Shown: in pieces, positions 23,991-34,204 of the stretch
Position numbering within the stretch: the stretch's first letter is position 1
Layout: the number at the start of each line of letters is the position of its first letter
NCBI GenBank assembly: GCA_003255025.1
Contig: QANY01000091.1
Location: forward strand, 724,219 to 788,218
Direction: 5' to 3'
Length of the DNA stretch: 64,000 nt
Origin: Datisca glomerata
Lineage: Eukaryota > Streptophyta > Magnoliopsida > Cucurbitales > Datiscaceae
Notes under the pieces: generated by a model
The model's database searches: none
Seen by the model: the letters and a program-made list of their open reading frames with translations, nothing else
Told to the model about the DNA's origin: nothing
Made by a program: the position numbers and the translations under genes

Positions 23991-24470
23991 ATGTCACAAA
24001 AAATGCTTGAGATGGAGAGGCTCAAGGCCACCTTGAGCGAGACCATACTGGACTTTTGTCCCCCTTACCCGTTTGAATTAACCATGAGGCCATATCTATC
24101 TGACTATGTGCCTTCAAAGTTCTGTAAGTATAGCGGAAAGGAAGGATGTGTAAGAGAGCATATTTTGTACATCATTGATGACTTGGGCCTACACGGTTGT
24201 GATGAGTCCAAAAGGCTGAGAGAGTTCTTGATGTCCCTTACTAAGCGTGCGTACATGTGGTACACCAACGTGGCATCGGGATCAGTCTCGAGTTGGCCAC
24301 AAATGGTTTCCACCTTCATGACCAAATTCTTTGTGTCTGCAGAAAAAATAAGTATTCTGGAGTTGGGGCATGATCCTCAGAGAAAAGACGAGGACCTGAT
24401 GACTTATGTCAGACGGTTCAAGGATAAGCTCTCGACTGCCGTGAATAGTGAAAGGGATAAGCATCGGTAA
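23991..24470 (+). pseudogene. Gag (retrotransposon gag domain) of the Tat-like element, truncated by a stop
   Basis: A 159-residue open frame. The gag core is YVPSKFCKYSGKEG (about residues 38-51), MSLTKRAYMWYTNVASGSVS (about 82-101), MVSTFMTKFF and DEDLMTYVRRFKDKL (about 136-150). Gag forms the particle that packages element RNA. The frame stops at 24470, well short of a full gag. Sequence to about 25080 has no long frame but probably holds decayed gag end and protease. The first Met is uncertain; 23991 is simply the longest open start. Confidence 0.75.
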
Positions 24471-25082
24471 AGATGTGCATATGTGGGATGGTAAATGAGT
24501 ACATGGTACATCTAAAGAACCTTGAGATCACCACGTTCTCCAGCCTCAACATAGCTGCTCAACGCACCAACACTTCGGTGCCCAAGATGAAAGTTGTGGA
24601 TCAGGGTGAGTGCGGGGGGCGTACATGGAAGCCACACCCCAAGTAGCTATGGCACAACCCTATAGGTGGGGTTCTAAGTGGGGCAGGAGTGAAAGGGACA
24701 CTCCACCACCTTTCCCTTCCCCCATGAAAAAGTAGTGGCGCTTTTGGACGTCTGGGTAAAAGTTAAGGTCGTACAGAGTGCATCAAGTCCAAGTGGAAGG
24801 GAAAAGACATCACCACAGCAACGATGAAAATGATGTTCGACAAGACAGAAGCCTATTTAGTTGAGGCCACCTTGTTTTATAAGGTTTCCACCATCGGGAC
24901 GACAGCCCCAAGGAAGATCACGACATCACCTTGCTGAAGTGGGAAGACACACGGGCAACAAGGCTAGAGTGACAAATGGTAGCGAAGTAGTCACAAGGGT
25001 GATACTGCCAAATGGAAAGAGGGCGTACCGTTTGTGATAGTGTGCGAGGTCAAGAGGACACCTTGACCCTATTGATGGTGGA

Positions 25083-25834
25083 ATGAACTGCGATGTGCCG
25101 GAAGAACCTTTGAAACTAACATTGTTGCCGTCACAAGAGGAGTTAGAGGAAGTCTTCCTTAATGGGGAGGTAGGACGGAGACACATCTTCCTTACAAAAA
25201 GTTTGTGTGAGAGAATGCCTATTGACCCTACTTTACGAGTTCCAAGATGTTTTCGCTTGGTCATACATGGAGATGCGACGAGCAGCCTCCATGACATTTT
25301 CACCCCGAAGTAGAATTGCAAATAAAGTCTGAGATCACCAAGCTTGTGTGGAGGGCAAGTTCATAAAATCAATAGAGCACCCCACTTGGCTGGCCAATAT
25401 TATCTGAAGGAAGAAGAAGGACGACCAGACACGATATTGTGTTGACTTTAGGGACCTAAGCAAGCCATGCCCGAAAGATGATTTCCCACTGCCCAATGTA
25501 GGTGCCACGGCGGAAGGAAAGAAAAGATAAGATAAAGGAGAGCGTTCAAGCATACCAAAAGCGCATGGGTCAGATGTACGAAGCCATTATGTATCCCTGG
25601 ACCTTCGTTGTGGGAGACCTGGTGCTAAAGGCGGTCGAGCATGTGATGAAAGGAGTACACACCAGGAAGTTCGAACCCAAGTGGGAAGGGCTATACGAGA
25701 TCACCTCCGTAGTTGAAAGTCGTACTGTCGATTGGCCCACCACTAAATGCACCAAGTCATACCATCGACGATCAACTTCAAGTACGTTAAGAAGTATTAT
25801 GCTTAGTAATGTAGTTTTATTTCATTTTTTGTAA
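25083..25834 (+). pseudogene. Pol remnants: start of reverse transcriptase joined to end of integrase
   Basis: About 25222-25275 reads LLYEFQDVFAWSYMEMRR, the block before the gypsy RT. About 25358-25500 reads KFIKSIEHPTWLAN, one stop, then RYCVDFRDLSKPCPKDDFPL, the RT fingers. Directly after that (from about 25502) the sequence reads VQAYQKRMGQMYEA, FVVGDLVLKAVEHV and KFEPKWEGLYEITSVV, the C-terminal part of integrase. The RT palm with its YxDD motif, RNase H, and the zinc-binding and DDE parts of integrase are all missing. The join lies near 25500. Confidence 0.8.
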
Positions 25835-26554
25835 GATGATCCTAACTTATAATTGGTTCATCGTCCTGAAATGCACTCATGACGTTTCAGCAAGTTTTGT
25901 TCCCGAAATGCATGTAAGACATTTCAGCAAAAATAGATAGGCAAACAAAGAAATGTATAAAGATATTCAACTATTAAAATAAACTTCATCTTTGTTTGCT
26001 CTATAAAAATTATGTCTAGTGTGGGAAGTAACGACAAAATTAGTGAACCCCCTCGTGTCCAGGCAGAACTTATCAGTTGTTGCAATCCTCCCCAAAACAG
26101 AACTTTGCCGTTACAAATGACGTTTTTTGTCAAAATAAAAAAGGGGGAGAAGGATGCACTAAATACAAAGTTGACATTCATTTCGCTGTTGAAACCAACA
26201 TAGCTACGAAGGCAGAACCTGGCAGTCATGACATTTTTTTTTTAAATTACCTTAACTATTATTTCACTTACTATAGCGAATGTGGTCGCTGTCATACAAT
26301 TAAATCTAATTTGGATATTCTCTTTGATTAACAACTCTTATGTTAAAGTTGTGTGTAAGGGTGACATAAAATGTAAAACAGGAGTTCGCGATAGTGAAGC
26401 ATGATAAAAGTTTGAAGTAGGAACAAATACATGTTGTTAGACGAAATAATAACATAATCTTTTGTATTAATGTGTTGCAGGTTTCTGAATATACAAGGAA
26501 ACAAAAGAGGTAATATAAAAAAACTATGGCTCTAGGAACAAATTTGGGGTGACT
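25835..26554. other. Non-coding spacer in the Tat-like element between pol and the antisense ORF
   Basis: AT-rich, with two copies of gacgtttcagca/gacatttcagca near 25880 and 25919. No recognisable gene. Confidence 0.5.
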
Positions 26555-29500
26555 TTACCCGAGGTGTTGGGGTAACGCTCCATCACGGTATGATGTCAGC
26601 TGATCACACCCTTGATGACGTTCACCGCCACCTCTGCGCTCGCTTGAATCATTTCTTGCTTCACCATCTCTGTCTCCAAGGCTTTGACCGCATTGATCCA
26701 AAGCAGTCATCTTTAAAGCCTCTTGCACTCCTGAATGTGACGACAAATCCATCCCAAATCTAGCCCCGTCGGGTTCAGGTCGCGCCAAGCAATCAACATG
26801 TAAGCAAGGGCATGGGGATCTGCATCTTCATGAGTTGACTGGTCCATGATGTAGATGAACTAGCCCAGCACGTTGAGAGACGTCTGACGGAAGATAGGCA
26901 ATCCCCTCATTCTACCAAAACCAGTGGTAGGATACAACCAGTCTGCTCTCTACAAGTGTGGGAGTATGAATTTGTGGACCACCACACCGTAAAACTCCTC
27001 GAAAACCCCAGACAACTGTAGGGCAAAAGAATCGAGACAGAAGGTAGAGTATTGGCCACTATTGACGACCAAAGTGTCTCCGTCTGACTCGACTACAGCA
27101 GTAAATGCCGGACCGGTGTGATCCTCTGCGGCGCTATGAGTGTCCTGAGAGGACTCCTAATAAACCTCCTTTGAGCACATGGAGACTATCATTGTCGGGT
27201 AGTCTGAGTTCCAATAGTTGAATCAAAATGTTGAACGACATGGACTTAAGGGTGAGATCAAGCCCCAACTCATTCAGGTCATCTATGAAAATACAAAGCC
27301 CGACCGAACCCTCACCAATGGATTCATGACGAGGGTTAAGAGACGAAAACTCAAGGATATTTGTAAAGATGTATCGAGAATCCTGTCGAAAGGGAGAAGC
27401 AAGTCAGAAATGATAAAGTACAAGCAACCATAATAATTAAGGAAAGTGTATTTACCACTGTATGAACCACAGGAATCGGACGTGTCGACGGGGGCGTTGG
27501 AACATTCAGATCGGGAGTGACCCATGCTGGATGGCTCGTCATGATGTTCACACCGGTGTTGCTATCAGCGGCTACTGGCTTGAAGGTAGGAGAATAAGGC
27601 ATCATGAAATCTTGAAAAAGTAGAATAATAAGTATCAGTACAAAAAAGAGGGTTGAGCGAAAGCATATGTAGAAACTAAAATAAGAAAATACATCGTGGA
27701 AGGCTCCCTCAACACGACGTGCATGTGAAGTGACCACGGGGGAAGGGTTAGAGCCTCCAACGGCGTCTGAAGCTTGAGGGCTTACAATCATCTCATCCTC
27801 GCAACCTGAAGCACGAGATTGAGTTAGAATAAATAAATGAACAAAAAAGAGAGAGAGAAGGGCGATGTGGATACCTCACGGGCGCCTTCATCCTTTTATC
27901 GCAAGAGCATGTTGAATGCTTCACTGACCTCCCTAGAAGAGTCACCCGCTGCTAGTGAAGTCTAAAAAGAAAAAAAAATATAAATAGCAGAACATGTGTG
28001 TATTAGTTGACGGAATAAAAAAGGGAGAGAGAAAGAAGAATTGTTAAGACTCGTTGTCAAAGCTAACGATGTTGGCCCGAAACTTACATCGAGGTGGCTC
28101 CAAAGCCTCAGGATTGAATGTATCAGTAGGCTTTTTTACTCAAATGCCTCTCAATGCTGCTCTAAGGCGTCTGTGCATTGGTGTTGACTTGAGCCTGAGG
28201 GTGACTGCTGACTCCGAAGGAGCCACGCGGGGTTGATTATCTAAATGTCCACAGACCTTGAATAAAGAAACTCGACCCAGTCAGGGCAAGAACCCCCCAA
28301 CTCGGATGCCTCGACAGAAATCATGGGATCAACGGCGGGAGCTTTTCTCTTCCTTTGAGGTCCGATAGAAGCTTTCTGGCTCACCCCATTGACCAGGAGG
28401 TGGTTTCATGTTCCGCAGCGTCAGGTTCCCTTTATAAATCTTCTCCTCTAGTAAGTCGACATGAGAAGACTGAAGGTACTTCTGCCCAAATCACCCAGGT
28501 CCTCTTCATTAAATCGGTCAGGATGGGTGGCGACGGACCGAGGAGCATGGAAAGATGCCACAATGTTACTGTGATTACGTGCCCCTATCATCCAATACTT
28601 AAAGGATTCTCTAAACTGAAGGCAGGGTCGTCGCTTCGATGCAATGCCCTGATCAAAACCAAACTGATGAGCCACGCGATAACACTGGTAAGAAGTGCTC
28701 GAAAATTCGTTTACCCCAAGCTCGCCCTCGTGCTCGATCACCACAGGAAGTGTCGATGGTGTCAGAATGGCATGTATGATCACATCAGTATCTGAAAGCC
28801 AGACAGGCGAACCACCTACGCTCAAGTTGACGTCCTCCCTGAGAAAGGGCCATACTTTGTCATTGATGTAGCCATTCGGACAGAGAGTATAAGGTTGCGC
28901 CTTGAAGTAACCGAAGATGTCGACGTCAGTAGGGAAGGTTAGATGATTTGGATTTTTACTCCCAGATCATGCCCAAACCCGGGGCGGATCAGCACAACCT
29001 TTATATTGTTGTGCGACAGGAGATCAGGAATGGGCACACATTGGTAATCTTTCCCAGATGAACATCTACAAGAAGACACAATCAACGTAAGAGTTGATCT
29101 TGTACCAGCCCAAATTCCTCTCTAGGTCTCCGTGAAAGTGATCTAGCATATGATACAAATTGCCCAAGAAGATGGATGCCTTAGGGATACGACAACCTGC
29201 AGCCAGTCGAATACCCATCGTGAAGACTCGCCCATTAACATGTCCTCAGGCCGACTTACAGAGTGTAAAGACAATGAGAAAAATGATATCAAAACATCAT
29301 TCATCCCTAAACAGGGAAGACCATGTATGCGAGCTAAGCTCGAAGGCGCGTCCGTGTGAGGCCTTAAAGCGTGTTCATGTGCGGGAGGTACCCCTTAGAG
29401 TCTCCCTCGGGGAAGCCCGAGGGCGGGTATGCTCAAATCTTGAAAGGGTTCGTTACGATGATATATTTTTACGAAAGCATAGCGATGAAAAAGAAAGCAA

Positions 29501-30324
29501 AAACATATATAAATAAATAAATAATAAAATAAAGGAGTTATGTATGATAATATAATAACTTAAAAGCGTACCTTTAAGGATGTATCTAAAAAGACACATG
29601 GTCATAAAGGCGGCAAGCTCTACATTCTTAAATCGGGTGCCCTTTCTAGCTCCCCGCGTTGATGTCTTTTTAGAGAGCTCCACATCCTTGAAGAAGTAAC
29701 ACAACCACACACTTAAAGCGGCATGCTTACCTGGAATGCCCGTTGCGTCGAGTTTGTAAGATTTTGATAAACCCTTATGTAACAACTCGAGAGTTTCCGT
29801 TTCATCTAGAGTGGAGGAGCTCTAGAATCCATCATGATTGTCGAAGAACGAAAGGCATAAAAGCATGTGAATGTCCTCTAAATTAGGTGCGAACTCTCCC
29901 CAGGCAGCAACAAAGGAGTGGGTCTGCCTACTCCAGTGCAATATCAAAGCCTCCACGGCGGGTGGACAGACACGGATGCTGAGGCGTGAGTAACTAAGGC
30001 TTCGTATATACCAGCCTCCTTCAAAATAGTGACATGCACCAAGGTGGATAGTATATACTCGCACCATTCCAGCCAACGTGTGGCGGGTCTCGCGTGATTA
30101 TTGTATGAATTGAGTGACAGAGGGAAGTCACCGCGAGTTAGCCTTAGTAACAAAATTGAGTCTGCCTCCAATAATGTAGACAACGATGAGACAACCACCT
30201 CTGGACTTTTATCCATCAAGCAAATAATTTGCTTCCCAGTCTCGTCAAAGATACCCCATGGTTTCGGTGGGTACTTTGGCGGTGGAGTGTATTTGCTAAA
30301 GGTGAGTATCTCTTTAGAGTCCAT
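26555..30324 (-). pseudogene. Antisense ORF with plant mobile domain (PMD, aminotransferase-like)
   Basis: It reads right to left from the Met at 30324 (MDSKEILTFSKYTPPPKYPP). PMD blocks follow in order: ATRWLEWCEYILSTLV (about 30090), after a frameshift near 29960 HWSRQTHSFVAAWGEFAP and NLEDIHMLL (about 29938-29855), GKHAALSVWLCYFF (about 29735), GIRLAAGCR and ASIFLGNLYHMLDHFHGDLE (about 29220-29125), and SYQCYRVAHQFGFDQGIA (about 28710). Further left, less certain pieces at 27791-27351 and 26788-26555 are Pro/Ser/Gly-rich. PMD proteins are plant-specific; some are transposon-borne and some are host proteins acting in silencing. Several stops and shifts and possible introns make this copy non-functional. 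The left end is not defined by homology. Confidence 0.7.
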
Positions 30325-30401
30325 TTGCTTCGACGAAGTAAGAAGTGAGAAGTCAAGCTTTGTGGGTATGAAGAAGTCGAGAGGGAGAAGTGAGGAGCGC
30401 C

Positions 30402-30418
30402 CNCCCCCCCCCCCCCCC
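30402..30418. repeat. Poly-C run with an ambiguous base
   Basis: A cytosine homopolymer with N at 30403, just upstream (on the minus strand) of the antisense ORF start. Its length is probably uncertain in the assembly. Confidence 0.9.
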
Positions 30419-30782
30419 GACATGTATATATAGGCTAAGGGGAGGAATGCTCCCATGGCGTTGGGAAAGTGCCCCCACGCGTTCTCAAAATGTAAGGAAG
30501 GCGCCCCTCACGACTTCTTGAGGTGTTACGGGGACACACTCATGCCTTTCCACCCATTTTGATGAGAAGACGGTGGCGTGTGTTTTGTGACTTCTACCCT
30601 CTACTTGACCGGTAAGTGAAGGGCATATTGATGACATCTTAATAATACAGATCACGTCTTATGATGCACTCAGTGTGATTAATAAAAATGCTTAGCCTGC
30701 GGACCGATATGGAAGATGTCAATCAGTCAAAGATATGTCCGAGCTTGATTGCTACGCCCTTCAACCTTGAAAAGAGCGGTAA

Positions 30783-31748
30783 TGTAAATAGTAAGTCGAC
30801 TCATCACATATGACATGTTAAGATGTACACGTGGCATCTAAAGTCAAGCTCATGTAGCGCCTACATGGCATCACAAGACTAGTGTAAAGCAGTAGTAAAT
30901 ATGTTTGTAAGGAACGCCCCTAGATTTATAAATGAGGCAAGCCCATTGATTAATTATACGCTAAGTGTCGTAACCCGCCTTCGAGCCTAGTGATAAAGGC
31001 TCGGAAGCTATCACTTTCTTAGGAACAATCCGGGGAGCTGTGATCTGGTAGGATTAAGACAAGGTTACGCTATACCAAAAAAGGTAAATCTCCTTGAATG
31101 GCATGACCTCCTTAGGTGCTTTAGAAGTGCCCCATTTTGATAAAGAATGGTCAAAAAGAGCGACGAGCTCATCGAACCGCCCCCAGGGGAATCTTGGGGG
31201 CGGCTCCTCACTAGGCCACCTCGAGGGAAGCCTGGAGGCGACTCCTCACTGAGCCGCCCCGAGGGAATCCTCATTGAGTGATCATCCTCAGAATGGTTTG
31301 AGGGCGACTAGTGCGGTCTTACTGTCTCTGTAAAGCCCAAAGGCGGGAAGCGTGGTCAAGCCCCCATTTGAGGTGTGTGTTATACATTAGTACAAACCTT
31401 CCATTTATATGTTGATGATTCAACTGCTCGATGCCATGAAGGCACGATTAGTTGATGGCATGAAGGGTAGCCACTTTTTATAGGTGTGGTCACGTTTTAG
31501 GCGTGACCACATTTATCACATGAATTTTATGTTGTTACAATAGACGAGTTCATGATCTCCACATAGTCCCGTCTATATAAGGGGTCATTGGTATCATTAT
31601 GAGGATCACCACCATCATCATTACTTTCATATTTCCCTAAGCTAATAAATCAGAGAATATATCATACTTGAAATTCTCACCAATCTTAAGATGATTTTCC
31701 TTAAGATTACTTTCACACTTGAGGTTGACCTAAGGTGATTTTCCTTCA
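30783..31748 (+). repeat. 3' LTR of the Tat-like element
   Basis: It starts tgtaaatagtaagtcgactc after a weak purine tract (gaaaagagcggtaa, 30769-30782). It aligns with the 5' LTR up to ttccttca at 31748. The GC-rich repeat patch is expanded here (about 31180-31275, three units of the gaaccgccccgaggg type). The two LTRs differ at many sites, so insertion is not recent. Confidence 0.8.
31572..31580 (+). promoter_or_regulatory. TATA box of the 3' LTR
   Basis: gtctatataagggg is an intact TATA motif. The matching site in the 5' LTR reads gtctatgtaaggg. Confidence 0.6.
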
Positions 31749-32499
31749 CCTTAAAACCCCTCAGCACCTGTTATTCTTCTTATGTATTTATTATGTGTTT
31801 GACACAGACAAACTATTTTCAAATAAAATTAAAATATCTCTTTATTCAGTTGAACAAAAGACAATTATATTATATCTAGATCATTTATTTGAAAATGATA
31901 ATCCAAATTTGCTCAGTCAAAATATTAATTACATCAAATAAGAATATTTGAGATGCACGTATATTAAGATTTCTCAACCAACAATCCAATATTCAAAGTT
32001 ATGATACCAAATCATGAAAGCAAAATACGCCACATCATGAACCTTTGTTAAGAAGAAGATAAATCAGTTGGAACCCTAAGCCATTGCAAGTCACCATCAT
32101 CTGCAGCGCAAGGTGGCGCATGATGAAGAAGACGTCAAATCAACGCCATCTTTCTTCCTCAACTCCCAATTGAGGAAGATGCTCATGACAACTAAAGAAA
32201 AAAAAGCCCCAGGGAACCTCTCTTTTAAGGAGGAAGCATCTTACGTGGGAGCATCTTCACCGTACACGTAAACCAACTGAGATAACGACGTATTGGGCGG
32301 GCACACCCAATAAAAAAAGTAAACCCGTCCCCAAGGGTATGTGTCGGTAATGATGATAAGTGATGGCAGCTGTGACGTAGTTCATGTTTAGAAAGTAAAA
32401 CTACAGCACCACAGCAGGTTCGTGGCTTTTAAACTTCCGCGCACTGGTGAATTTCCTTGCTGGTAAAATATATTTTCACATTAAATAATAATTGAATAT
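31749..32499. other. Intergenic DNA right of the Tat-like element
   Basis: No reading frame of recognisable type. A sequence tatgataccaaatcatgaaagc near 31995 faintly resembles a minus-strand copia primer site next to an LTR edge, but nothing else supports it. The part at about 32080-32450 has more balanced composition than its surroundings; I do not recognise it. Confidence 0.4.
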
Positions 32500-32565
32500 T
32501 AACTTTGATATGAGTTACATCACTTCCATTGCAGGAGTGTTTCTAAAAATATGTTTATATTGAGA

Positions 32566-32787
32566 TTATATACATTCTTTTACACAATAATCTAAATTAA
32601 GATCGTCAATATAATTTAAAAGTTGTTCATAAACAGTTATATATTCTTTAATTTTAATATGTGCATATTTAAAAGTTTCATAATCATATGCATTTATTTG
32701 AGTTTGTTTATGGTCATATTTTTGGTGATATTTTGCATGGTTAATTGAATAATGTCCAGAAATAGTTTCAATTCCTTGACCAACTTT
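32566..32787 (-). other. Open frame without start codon, unknown
   Basis: A 73-codon open stretch on the minus strand (KVGQGIETISGHYS at its start, FKYAHIKIKEYITVYEQ in the middle), directly downstream of the BED-finger fragment and separated from it by a stop. I do not recognise the product. It may be a decayed piece of the hAT transposase or chance in AT-rich DNA. Confidence 0.3.
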
Positions 32788-32790
32788 TCA

Positions 32791-33013
32791 AGCATAAACA
32801 GATGAAACAATGTTTACATTTTGCTCTAACTTTTTCACTACTCTCAACAGATATAATATCAAAATGCTTCCATATTTCAGAGGTTTTAGCTCTTTTATTT
32901 TGAAGCTTAGAGGTTGCAGTTGATGGAGTGGATAAAGGTTCAGATTCCTCAGGATTAAAATCACGTTCCTCACTTAAATCAATATTTTCATAATCAAGAT
33001 ATCTATGATCCAT
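32791..33013 (-). pseudogene. hAT transposase N-terminus with partial BED zinc finger
   Basis: It starts at the ATG at 33013 (MDHRYLDYENIDLSEERDFN). An acidic/Ser-Thr stretch leads to RAKTSEIWKHFDIIS and KVRAKCKHC, the first half of a BED finger with its Cys-X2-Cys. The His and final Cys ligands are lost by a frameshift or deletion near 32825, and the catalytic part is missing. Confidence 0.7.
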
Positions 33014-33185
33014 TATGTAAAAAATAAATAAAACAAAAAAATTACCAACACGAAGATCATTGTAATAGAGGTAGTCAATAGATGAGAGTTGAGAACTCCT
33101 GTATAAAAAAGAGAGATTAGATATCATTGTAATTAAAGAATTTAACAAACAAATTTAACTAAATAAATATGTAAATTACCATTTC

Positions 33186-33358
33186 TTAAAAGGTAGAGAG
33201 TAAGAGTTGAGACAGTAGAGAGTAAGAGTTGGAGAGAAAGGCAGAGAGTAGAGAGTTGAGAGAGCAGAGAGTAAGAGTTGAGAGAGTACAGCGTAAGAGT
33301 TGAGAGAGAGACGCAGAGAGTAGAGAGTTGAGAGAGAGTCGGAGGCAGAGAGTCGAAG
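33186..33358. repeat. Purine-rich minisatellite
   Basis: Imperfect units of about 18-20 bases (agagagtaagagttgagag) repeated about eight times. It lies immediately 5' of the hAT gene start on the minus strand. Confidence 0.85.
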
Positions 33359-33384
33359 TTAAAATGAAAAAATTGTCGTTAATC

Positions 33385-33690
33385 TACTTGCTTTAAAGCA
33401 AGTAGTAGCTGCTTGCATTAATGCAAGCCCATGCTTACTTTAACGCAAGAGTCGTTGCTCGCATTAATGCGAGCGACTGCTTGCTTTAACGCAAGCAGAC
33501 GTTGCTTACATTAATGCGAGCCACTGCTTGCTTTAACGCAAGCAGTCATTGTTCGCTTTAATGCGAGCCCCTGCTTGCTTTAACGCAAGCCATCGTTGCT
33601 CGCTTTAATGCGAGCCACTGCTTGCTTTAATGCGAGCAGTCGTTGCTCACTTTAATGCAAGCAGTCGTTGGTTGCATTGAAGCACTCCGG
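33385..33690. repeat. Array of 18-bp palindromes in 27-bp units
   Basis: About eleven units. Each contains a near-perfect palindrome, either gcttgctttaacgcaagc or gctcgcattaatgcgagc, separated by cagtcgtt/ccactg linkers. The two types tend to alternate, giving a 54-bp higher-order unit. It sits between the hAT coding start and the hAT right terminus, where subterminal transposase-binding repeats are usual. Serial hairpins or cruciforms are possible. Confidence 0.9.
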
Positions 33691-34204
33691 TGTTTCTTTC
33701 AGTTTTTTACTCAATTTTTCTACAAATATTCATACCAATTGTTAATTGATGTTAGGGTATGCTCTTGGACCCTTGGTGTATTTTTCGTTAATTGAATAAA
33801 ATATTCATTTAAACAAAAAATATTATCTTTTTATATAATTAAATACATTTATCTCAAAAATATATTTAATAAAGTATTTGACAAAATGTATTGAAAGGCA
33901 ATAAAAATATAACACAAATAATATTTACACAAAAATAATTTTGGCCTACTGGTAAAGTGTCTATTAATAAGGAAGAGGTCAATGGTTCAATTTTCAATAT
34001 ATACAACAAAAATATTTTTGTAGGGTCCAGCCCGGGTCATATGGCACAAACGTCGGGCCCGTGCAGGCCTGGGCTAGGCTCGCGAGTCTGAATTGGCCCG
34101 ACACTGTTCATACATGGGTCGGGTCGGATCGGTCCAGACTTTAACGGGTCAGTTCAACCAATATCACGAGCCGAACCGGTCCACTTGTCACATCTACTTA
34201 ACAT

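Larger units (their letters stand above)
22458..31748 (+). mobile_element. Tat-like Ty3/gypsy retrotransposon with antisense plant-mobile-domain ORF, internally deleted
   Basis: Two similar LTRs (from 22458 and from 30783) flank a tRNA primer site, gag, a shortened pol and a long antisense ORF. Plus-strand gag-pol followed by an extra ORF before the 3' LTR is the layout described for Tat/Ogre-type elements. It cannot encode most of RT, RNase H or the integrase core. No matching 5-bp target duplication was found. The 3' LTR is shorter at its right end than the 5' LTR, so the right edge may be broken. Confidence 0.8.
32500..34196 (-). mobile_element. hAT transposon remnant, minus orientation
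   Basis: The right end reads, on the minus strand, tagatgtgacaagtggaccg, close to the tag.g.tg.caa terminus of many plant hAT elements. GC-rich subterminal sequence follows (34028-34170, gggtcgggtcgg, gggcccgtgcaggcc). Inside are a BED-finger gene start, a purine-rich minisatellite and a palindrome array. The left end is not found, so the element is truncated or ends in sequence I cannot recognise. Confidence 0.6.

Noticed and set aside
28355..28795. 146-residue plus-strand frame in the gypsy element
   Set aside because: The minus strand carries the PMD block with YRVAHQFGFDQ, so this frame is a shadow.
33385..33690. CRISPR-like array of regular repeats
   Set aside because: The units are palindromes with near-constant linkers and no unique spacers, in a plant transposon. 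It is not a CRISPR array.
33938..33990. tRNA-like A-box and B-box (ggcctactggtaaag ... ggttcaa)
   Set aside because: It cannot be folded into a cloverleaf with a proper acceptor stem or anticodon arm. At most it is a SINE or tRNA-derived trace.
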